From the NCBI GenBank assembly GCA_964444685.1, contig CAYUIG010000030.1, forward strand, positions 1-43,910: a stretch of 43,910 bases of DNA, written 5' to 3'. A model generated the notes under the pieces. The model was not told where the DNA came from. It searched no databases and was given only the letters and a program-made list of their open reading frames with translations. Shown piece by piece: positions 25,974 through 35,839 of the stretch. The position numbers and the translations under genes were made by a program. Within the stretch, counting starts at the first letter, position 1; every line of letters starts with the position of its first letter. The stretch is from CAYUIG01 sp964444685. GTDB lineage: Bacteria > Gemmatimonadota > Gemmatimonadetes > Longimicrobiales > RSA9.

Positions 25974-28319
25974 TCAGAGCTGGAACAGGTAGCTGAGCTT
26001 CAGGAAGAAGCCGTCGCTGGTGCGCCGCAGTGCGTCGGGCGCGAACAGCTCGTCGGATCCCATGCTCGAGCCGTATCCGGCGAACAGCACGGTGCCGGGG
26101 TTGGGCTGATACGCGAACAGCCAGTCCATGCGGATCCCGCCGCTCTCGAACGCATTCGCGGGGGCGAACGTGCCATCGCGGCCGCGGAGCAGGATGGGAT
26201 CGTTGGTGCGCGAGTCGTCGCGCAGTGCATCGACTTTCACGCCGTCGTACTGCCCGACGAAACGCACGAAGATCGGCCGCGAGAGCTGGTACTCGAGTTT
26301 CAGCCGGGGAATCGTACGCAGCCGCACGAGTGACCCGTCGCTCTTGCGGTACACGCGCTGCTCGAGGAAGCGGCCCTCGACGCGCACGCGGTCGGTCGGC
26401 CGCCATGTGGCCTGGAGCGTCGAGTAAAGGATCCACGCCGACGACCACTCGTCGAAGTTGTCATCCTGCCCGCCGATCAGCTCGACGGACCCCGAGAAGT
26501 TTTCCCACTGCGGCGTACCGAGCGCCACCATGACGCCGAGGTTCGTCAGCCGGTCCGTGCCCACGTAGGGAACGGTGTCCGTCACCATGCCCTCGTCGTC
26601 GCGCCGCTCGATGAAGTAGCTGCCGTACAGGTACGCGGGATACTTGAAGCTCTCCGTCCACGTGTAGAGCGTCGCGTGCCAGCCGCCGCGCAGCACGGCA
26701 TTCGTCTGCGTGTTGAACTTGATGTCGTTGGGCTCGGTGCCGCGCGTGAAGCGGTCCCACTCCCACGTGCCGTCGAAGTGCGGCCCGAAGGTGATGGACT
26801 CGATCGCACCGCTCTGCGGGAACCAGGTCCAGCGCGGCTGGATGTACGTGTGTGCGATGCCCGTGCGCGGGATGAAGCCGCTGCCTGCAACGAACTCGGG
26901 GTGCATCCCCTCGATGAGGAAGGTGAATCCCCGCTCGCGACCTGTGCGGTTGATCTGGAAGTCGAACAGTGGCCGGGCACGTGAATCGATACCAGGCGCG
27001 CGCGTGAAGCTGCCGGCCACCTGCGCGTTCACGACCCAGCGCTGGCCGAGCAGGAGGCGGGTGTCCGCCCCGATCACGCGGTTGTAGTCGTCGCCGTGGA
27101 TCCTGTCGGTATAGACCAGTCCGACGTTGGACTGCGGTCCGACGTCACGGCGCATCCGCACGATGTTGTAGACCGGGTTCTCACCACCCGCCAGATCCGC
27201 ATCGTCCACCGCGGACAGCACGCCGATGTTCGTGTTGCCGACCTTGCCGCTCACCTTGGCCGCGGCCTCGGGCTGCACGATCCGGCGCGTGTAGATCAGG
27301 CCGTTCGGGACCTGGAAGTTCTCGTTCGCTTCGAGGAAGAACGGCCGCTTCTCGGGGAACGAGATCGCACGCCGCGGGTCGGTGATCACCTGGCCGACGT
27401 CCGCCTCGACCTGCGAGAAGTCCGGATTCACCGTCGCGTTCAGCGAGATGTTCGGGGTGATGCCCCAGCGCACGTTGCCACCGAACTCCGGCCGGTCCGT
27501 GTCGTACTCCCAGCCGCCCGGCGATGGCGTGCCGGTGCTGCGCGCGGTGACGACGGGATTGACGTCGAGCACCAGTCCACGCCGGAGTCCCGTGAGTCCC
27601 GCGAGTGTGCCGCTCTGGGCGAGGAACGAAGGCGCACCGCGCTCGACAGGCGTCCACACCTGCTCGTGGCCCGAGTGCATCACGCGCCGCATGATCTGGA
27701 GACCCCAGCGCTGCTCGTCCCGGTCGGGATAGCGGAGGCTCTTGTACGGGATGCGCACCTCGACCTCGTAGCCGAATTCCGTCACGCGCCCCTGCGAGTC
27801 GTAGACGAAGTCCGGGTTCAGATCGATGCCCTGCGCATCGGTGAACGTGCCGTCGCTCTGCACGCCGAGTGCGCTCACGGAGAACAGCAGCGCGCGCCGC
27901 TGGTCGTCGAACGTGTCGAGCATCAGCATCACGTGGTCGTTGCTGCCGATGCGGTCGCGGTCCGCGAGCGCGGCGACGAGACCGCCGTGCGGCTCGAACG
28001 CGCGGATCCCGAACCACACGGCGTCGTCGCCGTAGATAACGAGCACTTCGGTGGAGTCCGCGGCGGCGACACCGTCGACCGGATGGTACTGCGAGAAGCC
28101 GGTGAGCAGCGCGGCCTCGGCCCATGCCGCGTCGTCGAGACGTCCGTCCATCACGAGCTCCGCCGCTGCGCGCGGCACCTGCACCTCGTGCTGGCCCATG
28201 CGGCCGTGATACGTCCGGCCCGCAGCTGTGCCGTCCGGCATGCTCGGACCGGTCTGTGCCTGGAGCGGTGCTCCGCACAGCAGCACCAGCAACCACGCGG
28301 CCGACCTACTCGCCTTCAT
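25974..28319 (-). CDS. DUF5916 outer-membrane protein with CBM9-like N-terminal domain
   Basis: 781 residues from the ATG at 28319, preceded by GGGAGGGG. The signal peptide ends near 'GAPLQAQ'. Residues about 45-240 are a carbohydrate-binding module 9-like domain ('ELVMDGRLDDAAWAEA', 'VLVIYGDDAVWFGIRAFEP', 'YEVEVRIPYKSLRYP'). The remainder is the DUF5916 region with 'VNPDFSQVEADVGQV' and 'ISFPEKRPFFLEANENFQ', then a predicted beta barrel ending 'LKLSYLFQL'. Members are predicted to sit in the outer membrane; ligand and transport role are unknown. It is transcribed divergently from the eRF1-like gene across 236 bp in which I see no gene. Confidence 0.88.
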   Translation of the reverse strand: MKASRSAAWLLVLLCGAPLQAQTGPSMPDGTAAGRTYHGRMGQHEVQVPRAAAELVMDGRLDDAAWAEAALLTGFSQYHPVDGVAAADSTEVLVIYGDDAVWFGIRAFEPHGGLVAALADRDRIGSNDHVMLMLDTFDDQRRALLFSVSALGVQSDGTFTDAQGIDLNPDFVYDSQGRVTEFGYEVEVRIPYKSLRYPDRDEQRWGLQIMRRVMHSGHEQVWTPVERGAPSFLAQSGTLAGLTGLRRGLVLDVNPVVTARSTGTPSPGGWEYDTDRPEFGGNVRWGITPNISLNATVNPDFSQVEADVGQVITDPRRAISFPEKRPFFLEANENFQVPNGLIYTRRIVQPEAAAKVSGKVGNTNIGVLSAVDDADLAGGENPVYNIVRMRRDVGPQSNVGLVYTDRIHGDDYNRVIGADTRLLLGQRWVVNAQVAGSFTRAPGIDSRARPLFDFQINRTGRERGFTFLIEGMHPEFVAGSGFIPRTGIAHTYIQPRWTWFPQSGAIESITFGPHFDGTWEWDRFTRGTEPNDIKFNTQTNAVLRGGWHATLYTWTESFKYPAYLYGSYFIERRDDEGMVTDTVPYVGTDRLTNLGVMVALGTPQWENFSGSVELIGGQDDNFDEWSSAWILYSTLQATWRPTDRVRVEGRFLEQRVYRKSDGSLVRLRTIPRLKLEYQLSRPIFVRFVGQYDGVKVDALRDDSRTNDPILLRGRDGTFAPANAFESGGIRMDWLFAYQPNPGTVLFAGYGSSMGSDELFAPDALRRTSDGFFLKLSYLFQL

Positions 28320-28555
28320 GAGCCCCTCCCTGGAGTTCGAAATCCAGCATCGCCACGAAGGGGCGCAATGGTCCAGCGGACCGGGACGGATCGCGATGCG
28401 ACGTGGATGAACGCCCGTTCCGCCGGGGCTCAAAGACCTCCCTACACGCGCGAGAGGGGTCGCCCGACAGATGCGGCGCGCGTTGTGCGCTAACATGAGA
28501 CAGGAACCGGTGTCACGACAATGCGACCCGTAAACGGATGCCTGGAGGTGAGTCC

Positions 28556-29629
28556 ATGCTGACGCACGAGGCAGCGATCCGGCTGAATCGGGAATCGGCC
28601 GGGACGAAGATTGTCAGCGTGTATCTCGATGCGGACGAGAACGATCCCGCGGAGCGTCGCGCATGGCGCATACGCTTGAACGGGATGCTGCGCAGTGCGA
28701 GCGCCGAACTTCCGAAGGATGAAGAGCGCGCGTTCCGCGCCGCGGCCGAACACATCGAGCGCGAGCTGACTGTGTACGACGGCCATCTGCCGTCGCGCGG
28801 CTGGGTTGCCTTCGCGTCGCCGGATGGACTCCTGCACGCCGGGCCGACACCCACGCCGATGCCCGACCTCGTGCGCTGGGAGCTGGGCGCACACGTGGCG
28901 CCGTGGATCCGCGCACTGAAGCAGTCCCGACCGGTCACCGCCGTCGTCGCCGACCGGCGTCAGGCGCGCATCGTCGCATACCTCGAGGGCGAGCTGCACG
29001 AGCAGGTCGTGATTCCGGCCGAAGAGGTCGAGCTGGATGTCCAGCAGCTCTCGAAGCGCCCCGCGACGCACACGGGTGTGCGCGGTGCAACCGGCACCGA
29101 TGTCGCCCAGCGCGTCGAGGAGAGGACGGTGCGCCGGCTCGTCCGTGATGTCGTCGAAGCGCTCGCCGTGCCGATCCGGGAGAAGCACCTGCTCGTCATC
29201 GGCGGCCGCGCGGAGGCTCCGCGTGAGATCGAGCGCGCACTGCCGGAACGCGCGCGTGACTACGCGATCGTCGCACCGGGCATCGACCCCGACGCGTCGG
29301 ACGCCGTGTTGAAGGAGGCCATCGAAGCGGCCGCGTCCGCGCTGTCGACCCGGCTGCACGAGGCGCTGGTCGATGAGATCATCGAGACCACGCGGGCCGC
29401 GGGCCGCGCATGCCTGGGCGCTCAGCTTACCGAACGGGCGCTGGACGCGGGTGCGGTCGACACGCTGGTCGTCTCGCGCGCGTTCCTGCGCGCCGATCCC
29501 GAAGCCGCTGAACGGCTGATCGACCGGGCCCTCGAGCAGGGCGCGAGCGTCGAACAGGTCGGCGGAACGGTCGGCCCGCGCCTGGACGCCGAGGGTGGCG
29601 TCGGCGCACGGCTCCGCTTCGAGGTCTGA
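28556..29629 (+). CDS. bacterial archaeal-eRF1-like protein (baeRF / Balon-type)
   Basis: 357 residues from the ATG at 28556, which has a strong GGAGG at 28544-28548; the in-frame ATG at 28538 has none. An N-terminal 'IVSVYLDADENDPAERRAWR' domain is followed by the sm-like/eRF1-core segment 'VTAVVADRRQARIVAYLEGE' and 'TGTDVAQRVEERTVRRLVRD'. The C-terminal L7Ae-like part reads 'VDTLVVSRAFLRADPEAAER' and 'DAEGGVGARLRFEV'. This order matches the baeRF families, homologues of archaeal/eukaryotic eRF1 and Vms1. One member, Balon, is a ribosome hibernation factor. Assignment to a specific baeRF family and a ribosome role are inferred. No GGQ motif is visible, so release-factor activity is unlikely. 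Confidence 0.72.
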   Translation: MLTHEAAIRLNRESAGTKIVSVYLDADENDPAERRAWRIRLNGMLRSASAELPKDEERAFRAAAEHIERELTVYDGHLPSRGWVAFASPDGLLHAGPTPTPMPDLVRWELGAHVAPWIRALKQSRPVTAVVADRRQARIVAYLEGELHEQVVIPAEEVELDVQQLSKRPATHTGVRGATGTDVAQRVEERTVRRLVRDVVEALAVPIREKHLLVIGGRAEAPREIERALPERARDYAIVAPGIDPDASDAVLKEAIEAAASALSTRLHEALVDEIIETTRAAGRACLGAQLTERALDAGAVDTLVVSRAFLRADPEAAERLIDRALEQGASVEQVGGTVGPRLDAEGGVGARLRFEV

Positions 29630-29632
29630 GCG

Positions 29633-30862
29633 CTAGCTCTTCTCGATCCGGAACACGTGGATGCGCGGGACGTCCAGCTCGTCCGTGCCCACCACGTAGA
29701 GCCGGCCATCGCGCACCACGGGCGGCACCCAGGTCGTGCGGCTGAGACCGTTCGCCTGCAGCCGCCCGAGGTAGCGGCCGTCCGGATCGAACACGGCGAA
29801 GACCATTTCGTACGGAGCCGCCGGCACGGACACCCACAGGTAGCCATCACCATCCCGCACGAACCCATCGAAGTACGGCTTCGTCTGCGGGATGCGGCTC
29901 ATGTCGAGATTGCCACCCATGTCGCGGAAGCGCTGCACGCTTTCCCCCGCTTCCCACGCGTCCCGCTCCTCGGGACTCACGCGCGTGGGCACGGCCTGCT
30001 GGAGGATCTCCATCCGCGTGTCCCCCGCGAGCGTGCTCCGGAACACGCGGAACTCGTTGCCGTGCCCGTGCCAGACCTCACCCTGCTCGTCGAGGTAGTA
30101 GACCGAGGACGGTGCGAACGGCACGCCCATCACCATGCCGCCCCGCTCGGTGCGGATGCTGAACGACTCGAACCGGGGCGCGTCGTGCACCGGCAGCGGG
30201 ATGGTATCATTGTGGGCCCGCGTAAACCCCGCGGCGCCGGTATCGACCTCGACCTCCGACTCCAACGGGACCGCGGCCCCGAGATCGGTGGCGAACATCG
30301 CGGGATAGGAATCGTCGTCGCCGCGGTACACGCTGCTGATCTCGAACACGCGCGTTCCGACGCGTCCACCCTGGAATGCCCAGCCGTAGTATCCGAGTCG
30401 GCGTTGCACGGAGCGCACGTAATCACCCTCGCGCGTGAGCAGCGAATAACGTGCGCCGCGCTGATCCACGACGAGCAGCGTGTCGGGCGAGAACCAGACG
30501 AGCCCGTTCGCGGCCTGGTATTCTCCCGGCCCCTCACCCGCGCGGCCGACCGTACGCACGTGCGCACCCGTCTCGTCGAAGATGCGCAGCTCGTTCGTCT
30601 GCCTGTCGAGGACGTAGATGCGGCCGTCGCCATCGACCTGGAGACCGGAGATGCTCGCGAAGACGTACTCCTCGGCGCCTTCCATCTCGCCGATCGTCAG
30701 CTCCGGGACGAGCCGCCAGCCCGATTCCGCGTTCCAGACACCCTGCTCGGGGTTCGTAACGCGAACCCTGCCGCCCTCGAGCGTTTCGATGCTGCCCGTC
30801 CAGCCCGCGTCGCCGGCGCCGCACGCCGCACACACAAGGCAGAGAATCGCAAGCCGCTTCAT
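29633..30862 (-). CDS. 6-bladed beta-propeller lipoprotein (paralogue of 24771)
   Basis: 409 residues. The lipobox 'LVCAACGAG' gives a lipidated Cys near residue 14. Blades such as 'QVDGDGRIYVLDRQTNELRI', 'TVGRAGEGPGEYQAANGLVW' and 'VFDPDGRYLGRLQANGLSRT' match the NHL-like propeller family. Convergent with the eRF1-like gene, with only three bases between stops. Function unknown; probably envelope-exposed binding. Confidence 0.82.
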   Translation of the reverse strand: MKRLAILCLVCAACGAGDAGWTGSIETLEGGRVRVTNPEQGVWNAESGWRLVPELTIGEMEGAEEYVFASISGLQVDGDGRIYVLDRQTNELRIFDETGAHVRTVGRAGEGPGEYQAANGLVWFSPDTLLVVDQRGARYSLLTREGDYVRSVQRRLGYYGWAFQGGRVGTRVFEISSVYRGDDDSYPAMFATDLGAAVPLESEVEVDTGAAGFTRAHNDTIPLPVHDAPRFESFSIRTERGGMVMGVPFAPSSVYYLDEQGEVWHGHGNEFRVFRSTLAGDTRMEILQQAVPTRVSPEERDAWEAGESVQRFRDMGGNLDMSRIPQTKPYFDGFVRDGDGYLWVSVPAAPYEMVFAVFDPDGRYLGRLQANGLSRTTWVPPVVRDGRLYVVGTDELDVPRIHVFRIEKS

Positions 30863-31033
30863 CGCGCCGCCTCCCGTCGGGGTTGCCGTCGAACGTGGCC
30901 CCGGGGTCCCGCCCGTGCAACCGGGACCGATTCAACGCCGGACGCACTTCGCCGGTAGAGACTGTCAGCCGTCCGGGTCGGGCGGCCGTGCAAAAGAACC
31001 CGTGGCGCCGTACCATCGGCGCAGGAGGAATGG

Positions 31034-31528
31034 ATGCTTCGGACCCGCACGACCTTCGTGATCGTCGGCGCCGCAATGCTCGCGGCATGTGCCGGAAAAT
31101 CCGCGTCCAACGACGCGGAGTTCGCCGCGCTCCAGGTGCGCGGCGAGCAGCACATGGGCGTGGACCAGAACACGTCCACCCACCGCTTCGACGCGCTCCC
31201 GGACGGCGGCCGGATCGAGCTCCAGCGCGACGAACACGACCCGGAAGCCGTCGCTGCGATCCGTGAACACCTGCGCACGATCACGCGCATGTTCGCGGAA
31301 GGCGACTTCAGCACGCCGATGGCCGTGCATCTCAAGTCGGTTCCTGGTGCCAACGTGATGGAAGCGAAGCGCGCGGCCATCCGCTACGAGTACAGCGATC
31401 TGCCGCGCGGCGGTCAGGTCCGCATCATCACGCGGGACGCCGAAGCGCTCGCGGCGGTCCACGAGTTCATCGCGTTCCAGCGGCAAGAGCACCGCGCAGG
31501 CGGGCACGGTCCCGGCCATTCGCACTGA
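31034..31528 (+). CDS. conserved lipoprotein with His-rich C-terminus, unknown
   Basis: 164 residues from the ATG at 31034, behind AGGAGG. The lipobox 'MLAACAG' gives C19. The mature part has 'MGVDQNTSTHRFDALPDGG', 'EHLRTITRMFAEGDFSTP' and 'AIRYEYSDLPRGGQVRI', blocks I recognise as a conserved uncharacterised periplasmic family. The tail 'QEHRAGGHGPGHSH' is rich in histidine and could bind metal. One base separates its stop from the ECF sigma gene, suggesting it may signal to, or be controlled by, that factor. Confidence 0.75.
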   Translation: MLRTRTTFVIVGAAMLAACAGKSASNDAEFAALQVRGEQHMGVDQNTSTHRFDALPDGGRIELQRDEHDPEAVAAIREHLRTITRMFAEGDFSTPMAVHLKSVPGANVMEAKRAAIRYEYSDLPRGGQVRIITRDAEALAAVHEFIAFQRQEHRAGGHGPGHSH

Positions 31529-31529
31529 G

Positions 31530-32087
31530 GTGAAGGAGGGCGTCGCGGAGCCTGCCGATGAGGCGCTCGCGCGGCGTGCGCAGAACGGTGACCGCGCCGC
31601 TCTCGAGCGACTCGTGCGCCGCTACCTCCGCCGCATCCATGCCGTCGTCGCGTCGTACCTTCCCGAGCGCGCCGATGTCGAGGACACGGTGCAGGAGGCC
31701 TTCCTGCGCGCGATCGCACGCATCGACGGCTACGATCCGCGGCGCCCCTTCGCACCCTGGCTCTATCAGGTCGCACGCAACACCGCGCGCGATCGCATCG
31801 CGGCCAACGCGCGCGTGCACGCGGACCCGCTCGCGGATGACATCGTCGAGCCGCGCCGCGGCCCGCTCGCCGATGCGGAGCACGCAGACACCCGCACGCG
31901 CGTCGCGGCCGCGCTATCCACGTTGCCCGAGCAGCGCCGCACTGCGTTCCGCCTGCACGATGTGGAAGGCTACGATGCGGAGGAGATCGCTGTGCTGATG
32001 GGAATCACGGCCGGCACCGTCCGGTCGCACGTGCACTACGCGCGCCGCGCACTGCGCGCTGCGCTGGCCGTAGAGAGGGAGCCATGA
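31530..32087 (+). CDS. ECF-type RNA polymerase sigma factor
   Basis: 185 residues from a GTG. Region 2 is seen in 'VASYLPERADVEDTVQEAFLRA' truncated here to its core 'VEDTVQEAFLRA', followed by 'RPFAPWLYQVARNTARDR'. Region 4 is seen in 'STLPEQRRTAFRLHDVEGYD' and 'EIAVLMGITAGTVRSHVHYA'. It lacks regions 1 and 3, as expected for group 4 factors. Its stop overlaps the next start (ATGATG/ATGA), and the small membrane protein downstream is the natural anti-sigma candidate. It probably directs an envelope response; target promoters cannot be read here. Confidence 0.93.
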   Translation: MKEGVAEPADEALARRAQNGDRAALERLVRRYLRRIHAVVASYLPERADVEDTVQEAFLRAIARIDGYDPRRPFAPWLYQVARNTARDRIAANARVHADPLADDIVEPRRGPLADAEHADTRTRVAAALSTLPEQRRTAFRLHDVEGYDAEEIAVLMGITAGTVRSHVHYARRALRAALAVEREP

Positions 32088-32428
32088 TGGATCGAATCGA
32101 GGAACGGCTGCCGCAGGACTGGCTGCCCGACCCTTCACCGCCCGAAGACGCACCCGAGTGGGATGCGCGTGCGGCCCGCATCATGACGCTCGCCGCGCCG
32201 CCCCGCGCGTCGTGGACGTTGCTCGGTTCGTGGTGGAAGCCGGCCGCTCTGCTGGCTGCCGCATCCGTGGCGACGCTTCTCCTTCTCGATCCCGGCGAGC
32301 CTCCATCTCCTGCGCTCGGCGTGATCGCGGGAGACGGCGAGGCCGCAGCGCTGTGGCGCGCGGCGGGAGTCGAAGCGGATCCCGTCCTCGCGATCATCGC
32401 GTTGCGCGCCGCGGCGGAGGAACGATGA
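32084..32428 (+). CDS. single-TM membrane protein, anti-sigma candidate
   Basis: 114 residues, overlapping the sigma gene by 4 bp. A cytosolic acidic/proline-rich N-terminus is followed by one membrane helix (about 49-66, 'KPAALLAAASVATLLLL') and a short periplasmic tail. There is no ZAS zinc motif (HxxxCxxC), so if it is an anti-sigma factor it is not of the zinc class. The role is inferred only from position. Confidence 0.65.
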   Translation: MMDRIEERLPQDWLPDPSPPEDAPEWDARAARIMTLAAPPRASWTLLGSWWKPAALLAAASVATLLLLDPGEPPSPALGVIAGDGEAAALWRAAGVEADPVLAIIALRAAAEER

Positions 32429-32702
32429 GCCCGAAGATCCGGGCCGGGATGACGGCCGTGCTGCTGTTGCTCGCGGGTCTGGTGCTGGGCATCGGCATCG
32501 ACAGGCACGTACTGCTGGCGCGCGACCGGCCGGAGCCGCTCACCGTCGATGGGCTGATCGAGAGCCTCGAGCTGCCACCGGACGCGGCGACGCACGTGCG
32601 CGCGCTGTTCGACACGATCCACGCGGATCTGGTGGCAGCCGCACGGGTCGGCCCCGACTCGATGGCGGCGGCCGCGGAGCAGGCACACGATCGCATCGAG
32701 GA
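32425..32702 (+). CDS. exported Spy/CpxP-like helical protein, truncated by assembly gap
   Basis: At least 92 residues from the ATG at 32425, which overlaps the previous stop (ATGA). A signal anchor ('AVLLLLAGLVLGIGIDR') is followed by a helical region with 'ESLELPPDAATHVRALFDTI', reminiscent of periplasmic heavy-metal-sensor/Spy-type proteins in sigma-factor operons. The C-terminus is lost in the N run at 32703. Low certainty on family. Confidence 0.6.
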
Positions 32703-32802
32703 NNNNNNNNNNNNNNNNNNNNNNNNNNNNNNNNNNNNNNNNNNNNNNNNNNNNNNNNNNNNNNNNNNNNNNNNNNNNNNNNNNNNNNNNNNNNNNNNNN
32801 NN
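32703..32802. other. assembly gap (100 N)
   Basis: Exactly 100 N, a placeholder of unknown true length. It hides the 3' ends of two convergent genes: the exported helical protein (plus) and the ADOP permease (minus). The permease is visible to within a few codons of its expected end. Confidence 0.98.
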
Positions 32803-35498
32803 CGCAGCGACAGCATCGGGTCGACCGCGGATGCGCGCCGCGCAGGCACGTAGCTGGCCACCACAGCGACGCCGAGCATCACCAGCGCCATGGCGACGAA
32901 CGTCGGGATGTCCGTCGCGCTGACGCCGAACAGCAGACCTTCGAGCATGCGCGTGAGCCAGATCGATGCGGCCGCACCGATCGCCACGCCCAGCAGCACG
33001 ACGCGCCCGCCCTGCGCCACGACCATGCGGCGGAGCCGCGCCGCCTCGGCGCCGAGCGCCATGCGGATGCCGATCTCACGTGTGCGCTGCGTCACCACGT
33101 AGGACAGCACGCCGTACAGCCCCACCGCGCCCAGGATCAGGCCAAGCGCGGCCGCGACGCCGAGCGTCAGCATCGTGAACGACAGCGCCGCGACCGAGCG
33201 GTCGGCCAGCTGCTCCATGGTGAACGTGCGATACACCGGCGCTTCCGGCGCGATCTCGCGCACGAGCGTGCGTATGTCCTGCGCAATCGCCTCCGCACGC
33301 GGTGACTTCACGACGTATGCAGGCGTGCCTACGCCCCAGCTGTCGGCTTCCGCACCCACCAACGGGAGGTACACGAGCGGTTCCGGCTCGCCCTGGCGGA
33401 AGTCCTGGAGGATCACGTCCTCGACCACGCCGATGACTGTTGTCCATGCATTCGCAACCGGCGCCGGTCGCAGCCGCTTGCCGATCGCGTCCTCTCCCGG
33501 CCACAGCAGCTCCGCGGCCGACTGGCTCACAATCGCACCGACCTCCGCCGCGGGCTGATCCCGGCGCTCGAAGTCACGGCCACGCAGCAGTTCGATGCCC
33601 ATCGTCGGGAAGTAGTTCGCGCTCGCGAACGTGACGCGCATCAGCGGCTGCTGGTCCTCCTCCGGGCCGGTCCTGTCCGTGACGAAGCGCACGAAGCCTG
33701 CGCCCTCGTCCAGCGGCAACGTGGCCACGAGGCCGACGGATTCCACGCCCGCCAGCTGGTCGAGACGGTCCATGAAGTCGTAGTGGTAACGCGCCAGCGA
33801 CACACCGTCCTCGAGCCCGCGCAGCTCGGGATCCGGCGCCATCTGGAAGGTGAAGATGTTCTCCGTTTCGTAACCCGTATCCACACTCATCAGTGACCGG
33901 AAGCTCTGCACGAGCAGTGCGGAGCCGACGAGCAGCACGAGCGCAGCCGCGGTCTGCACGACCACCAGCGCATCGCGCGTGCGATGATCCGCACGTGACA
34001 CCGTGCGTCCGCCTTCACGCAGGCTCATGAGCCTCGGATTCGAGAAGCGGATCGCGGGCAGCAGTCCGGCGGCGCACGCCGCGAGGAGCGAAACACCGGC
34101 CGCGAAGAGCAGCGCATTCCCGTTCAGCGCCACATCCTCGAGCCGCGGGATCCCTTCCGGCGCTGCGGCGACGAGCGCAGGTACGCCCGCGCGCGCGAGC
34201 AACGCACCCAGCACGCCGCCGAGCAGCGCGAGTACGGTCGACTCCGCCATCTGCGAACGGACGAGCGACCACCGCCCTGCGCCGAGCGCGCGCCGCACCG
34301 CGAAATCGCGACGCCGGCTCTCCGCGCGAACCATCAACAGGTTCGCCACGTTCGCGCTCGCGATGAGCAGCACGAAACCGACCGTGCCCGCCAGCACCCA
34401 GATCGGACGCCGGACGTTCCCGATCATGTCCTCCTCGAGGGAACGAACGACCGGCACGTGCGCGGCAATGATGCGTGCGTACGCCGGCGAACCGCCGAAC
34501 CGCTCGGGCAGACGCTGCGCCAGGTTGGCGAGCTGAGACCTGAGCGATTCGATATCCGCTCCCGGCGCGAGCCGGCCGACGAGATTGATGTTGCCGAAGT
34601 TGCCGGGCTGGATCGGTTCGGTCGGCAGATCGTGCCCCCAGAAGACGACGCGCCGGTCCGGGAAGCGGAACTCCGGACCCATCACGCCCAGGATCGTCAC
34701 GTCCTGGCCGCTCACGCGGATCGTCTGGCCGAGAACGCCCGGGTCGCGGCCGTACCAATCGGTCCAGAGGGAATGGCTGATCACGCCGACCGTGCCCTCG
34801 GGGTCCGCATCGGTCGGCAACCGGCCGATCAGCGGCTGCACGCGCAGTGTGGAGAACAGCGATGGCGAAACGCCGGACACGTACAGCCGTTCCGCGTGCT
34901 CCGCATTCTGAACCGTCGTCGAGCCACCCTGGTACAGGCCGAGATCCTCGAGTGCCGTCGCATTCTCGCGGTACTGCACATAGAACTCCGTGCCGAGCGC
35001 GAACTCCTCCGGCAGGTCCGTCCCCGGTGCCGCGCCATAGATCGCCACGAGCTCGTCCGGCTCGTCGAAGCCGAGCGGATCGAGCAGCACCGCATCCACC
35101 ACGCTGAAGATCGCCGTATTCGCACCGATCGCGAGACCGAGCGTGATCACCGTCACGGCCGCGAACGCGGGTGCACGCCCGATGTTGCGCACCGCGTGCA
35201 CGAAGTCCCGCCCCCAGTTCTCCAGCATCTCTCGCATGTCCTTCCTCCGGGTTCCGTGCACGGGCTTGTCGAGCACCCGCTCGAGCTGTTCGTGGAATTC
35301 AATTCGTCGTGAAGCGCGCACGCGCAGCAGCGCGAACGCCATGTCGATCGTTTCGAATGCCGTGGCGACGTTCGCCCTGAGTGCGCCTCGCGCCGTGCGC
35401 GCGCCATGCGCCTCCTCGAGGTCGCCGGCTACTTCGTCTCGCTGGTCGGGCGGAGCCAGTCGCTCCAGCAGCCACAGCGCCCACCGCGGTGCGCTCAT
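32803..35498 (-). CDS. ADOP / MacB-like duplicated FtsX permease with prefix domain, 3' end in gap
   Basis: About 898 residues visible. An N-terminal permease-prefix domain (about 1-85, 'LERLAPPDQRDEVAGDLEEA') precedes two FtsX halves, each with a periplasmic MacB core. Half 1 has 'TVITLGLAIGANTAIFSVVD' and 'NVANLLMVRAESRRRDFAVR'. Half 2 has 'YVVTQRTREIGIRMALGAEA' and ends 'RRASAVDPMLSL' at the gap, where ADOPs normally stop within a few residues. There is no ATPase domain. Its start overlaps the stop of the PadR gene (ATGA), and the serine hydrolase gene lies just before that. This PadR-ADOP pairing is typical of Acidobacteriota and Gemmatimonadota. Confidence 0.92.
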
Positions 35499-35839
35499 CG
35501 CGCTTCTCCAAGCACTTCTGCCAGTTCACCGATCATCGCGCGGATCGCACGCGTGGTGGCCTGCACCGCACGCACGCCCGCGGACTCCACCTTCACCAGG
35601 CGCGGCGGACGGCCGCCGCGCTCCGGCCGCGGCTCGCCCAGTCGCGTCGACACCAGCCCCTTCGCTTCCAGCCGCTGGAGCGTCGTGAACACGTTCGCGC
35701 GACGGACACGCCGCCCCGTACGGCGCGCGATGTCCTCCGCGATCGTTACCGTGTACGCGCGCTCGGGTCCCAGCCGCAGTGCGGCCAGCATCACGAGGAG
35801 CTCGAACTCCGCGAGCGAGGGTTCGGTGCGACGTCGCAT
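35495..35839 (-). CDS. PadR-family transcriptional regulator
   Basis: 114 residues. 'LAEFELLVMLAALRLGPERA', 'EDIARRTGRRVRRANVFTTL', 'RLEAKGLVSTRLGEPRPERG' and 'RPPRLVKVESAGVRAVQ' give the PadR winged helix with the beta wing and one C-terminal helix. Its ATG directly follows the serine hydrolase stop with no gap, and its stop overlaps the ADOP start. It likely represses the whole operon through the TTTAGTC palindrome at 37565-37585. Confidence 0.9.
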   Translation of the reverse strand: MRRRTEPSLAEFELLVMLAALRLGPERAYTVTIAEDIARRTGRRVRRANVFTTLQRLEAKGLVSTRLGEPRPERGGRPPRLVKVESAGVRAVQATTRAIRAMIGELAEVLGEAR

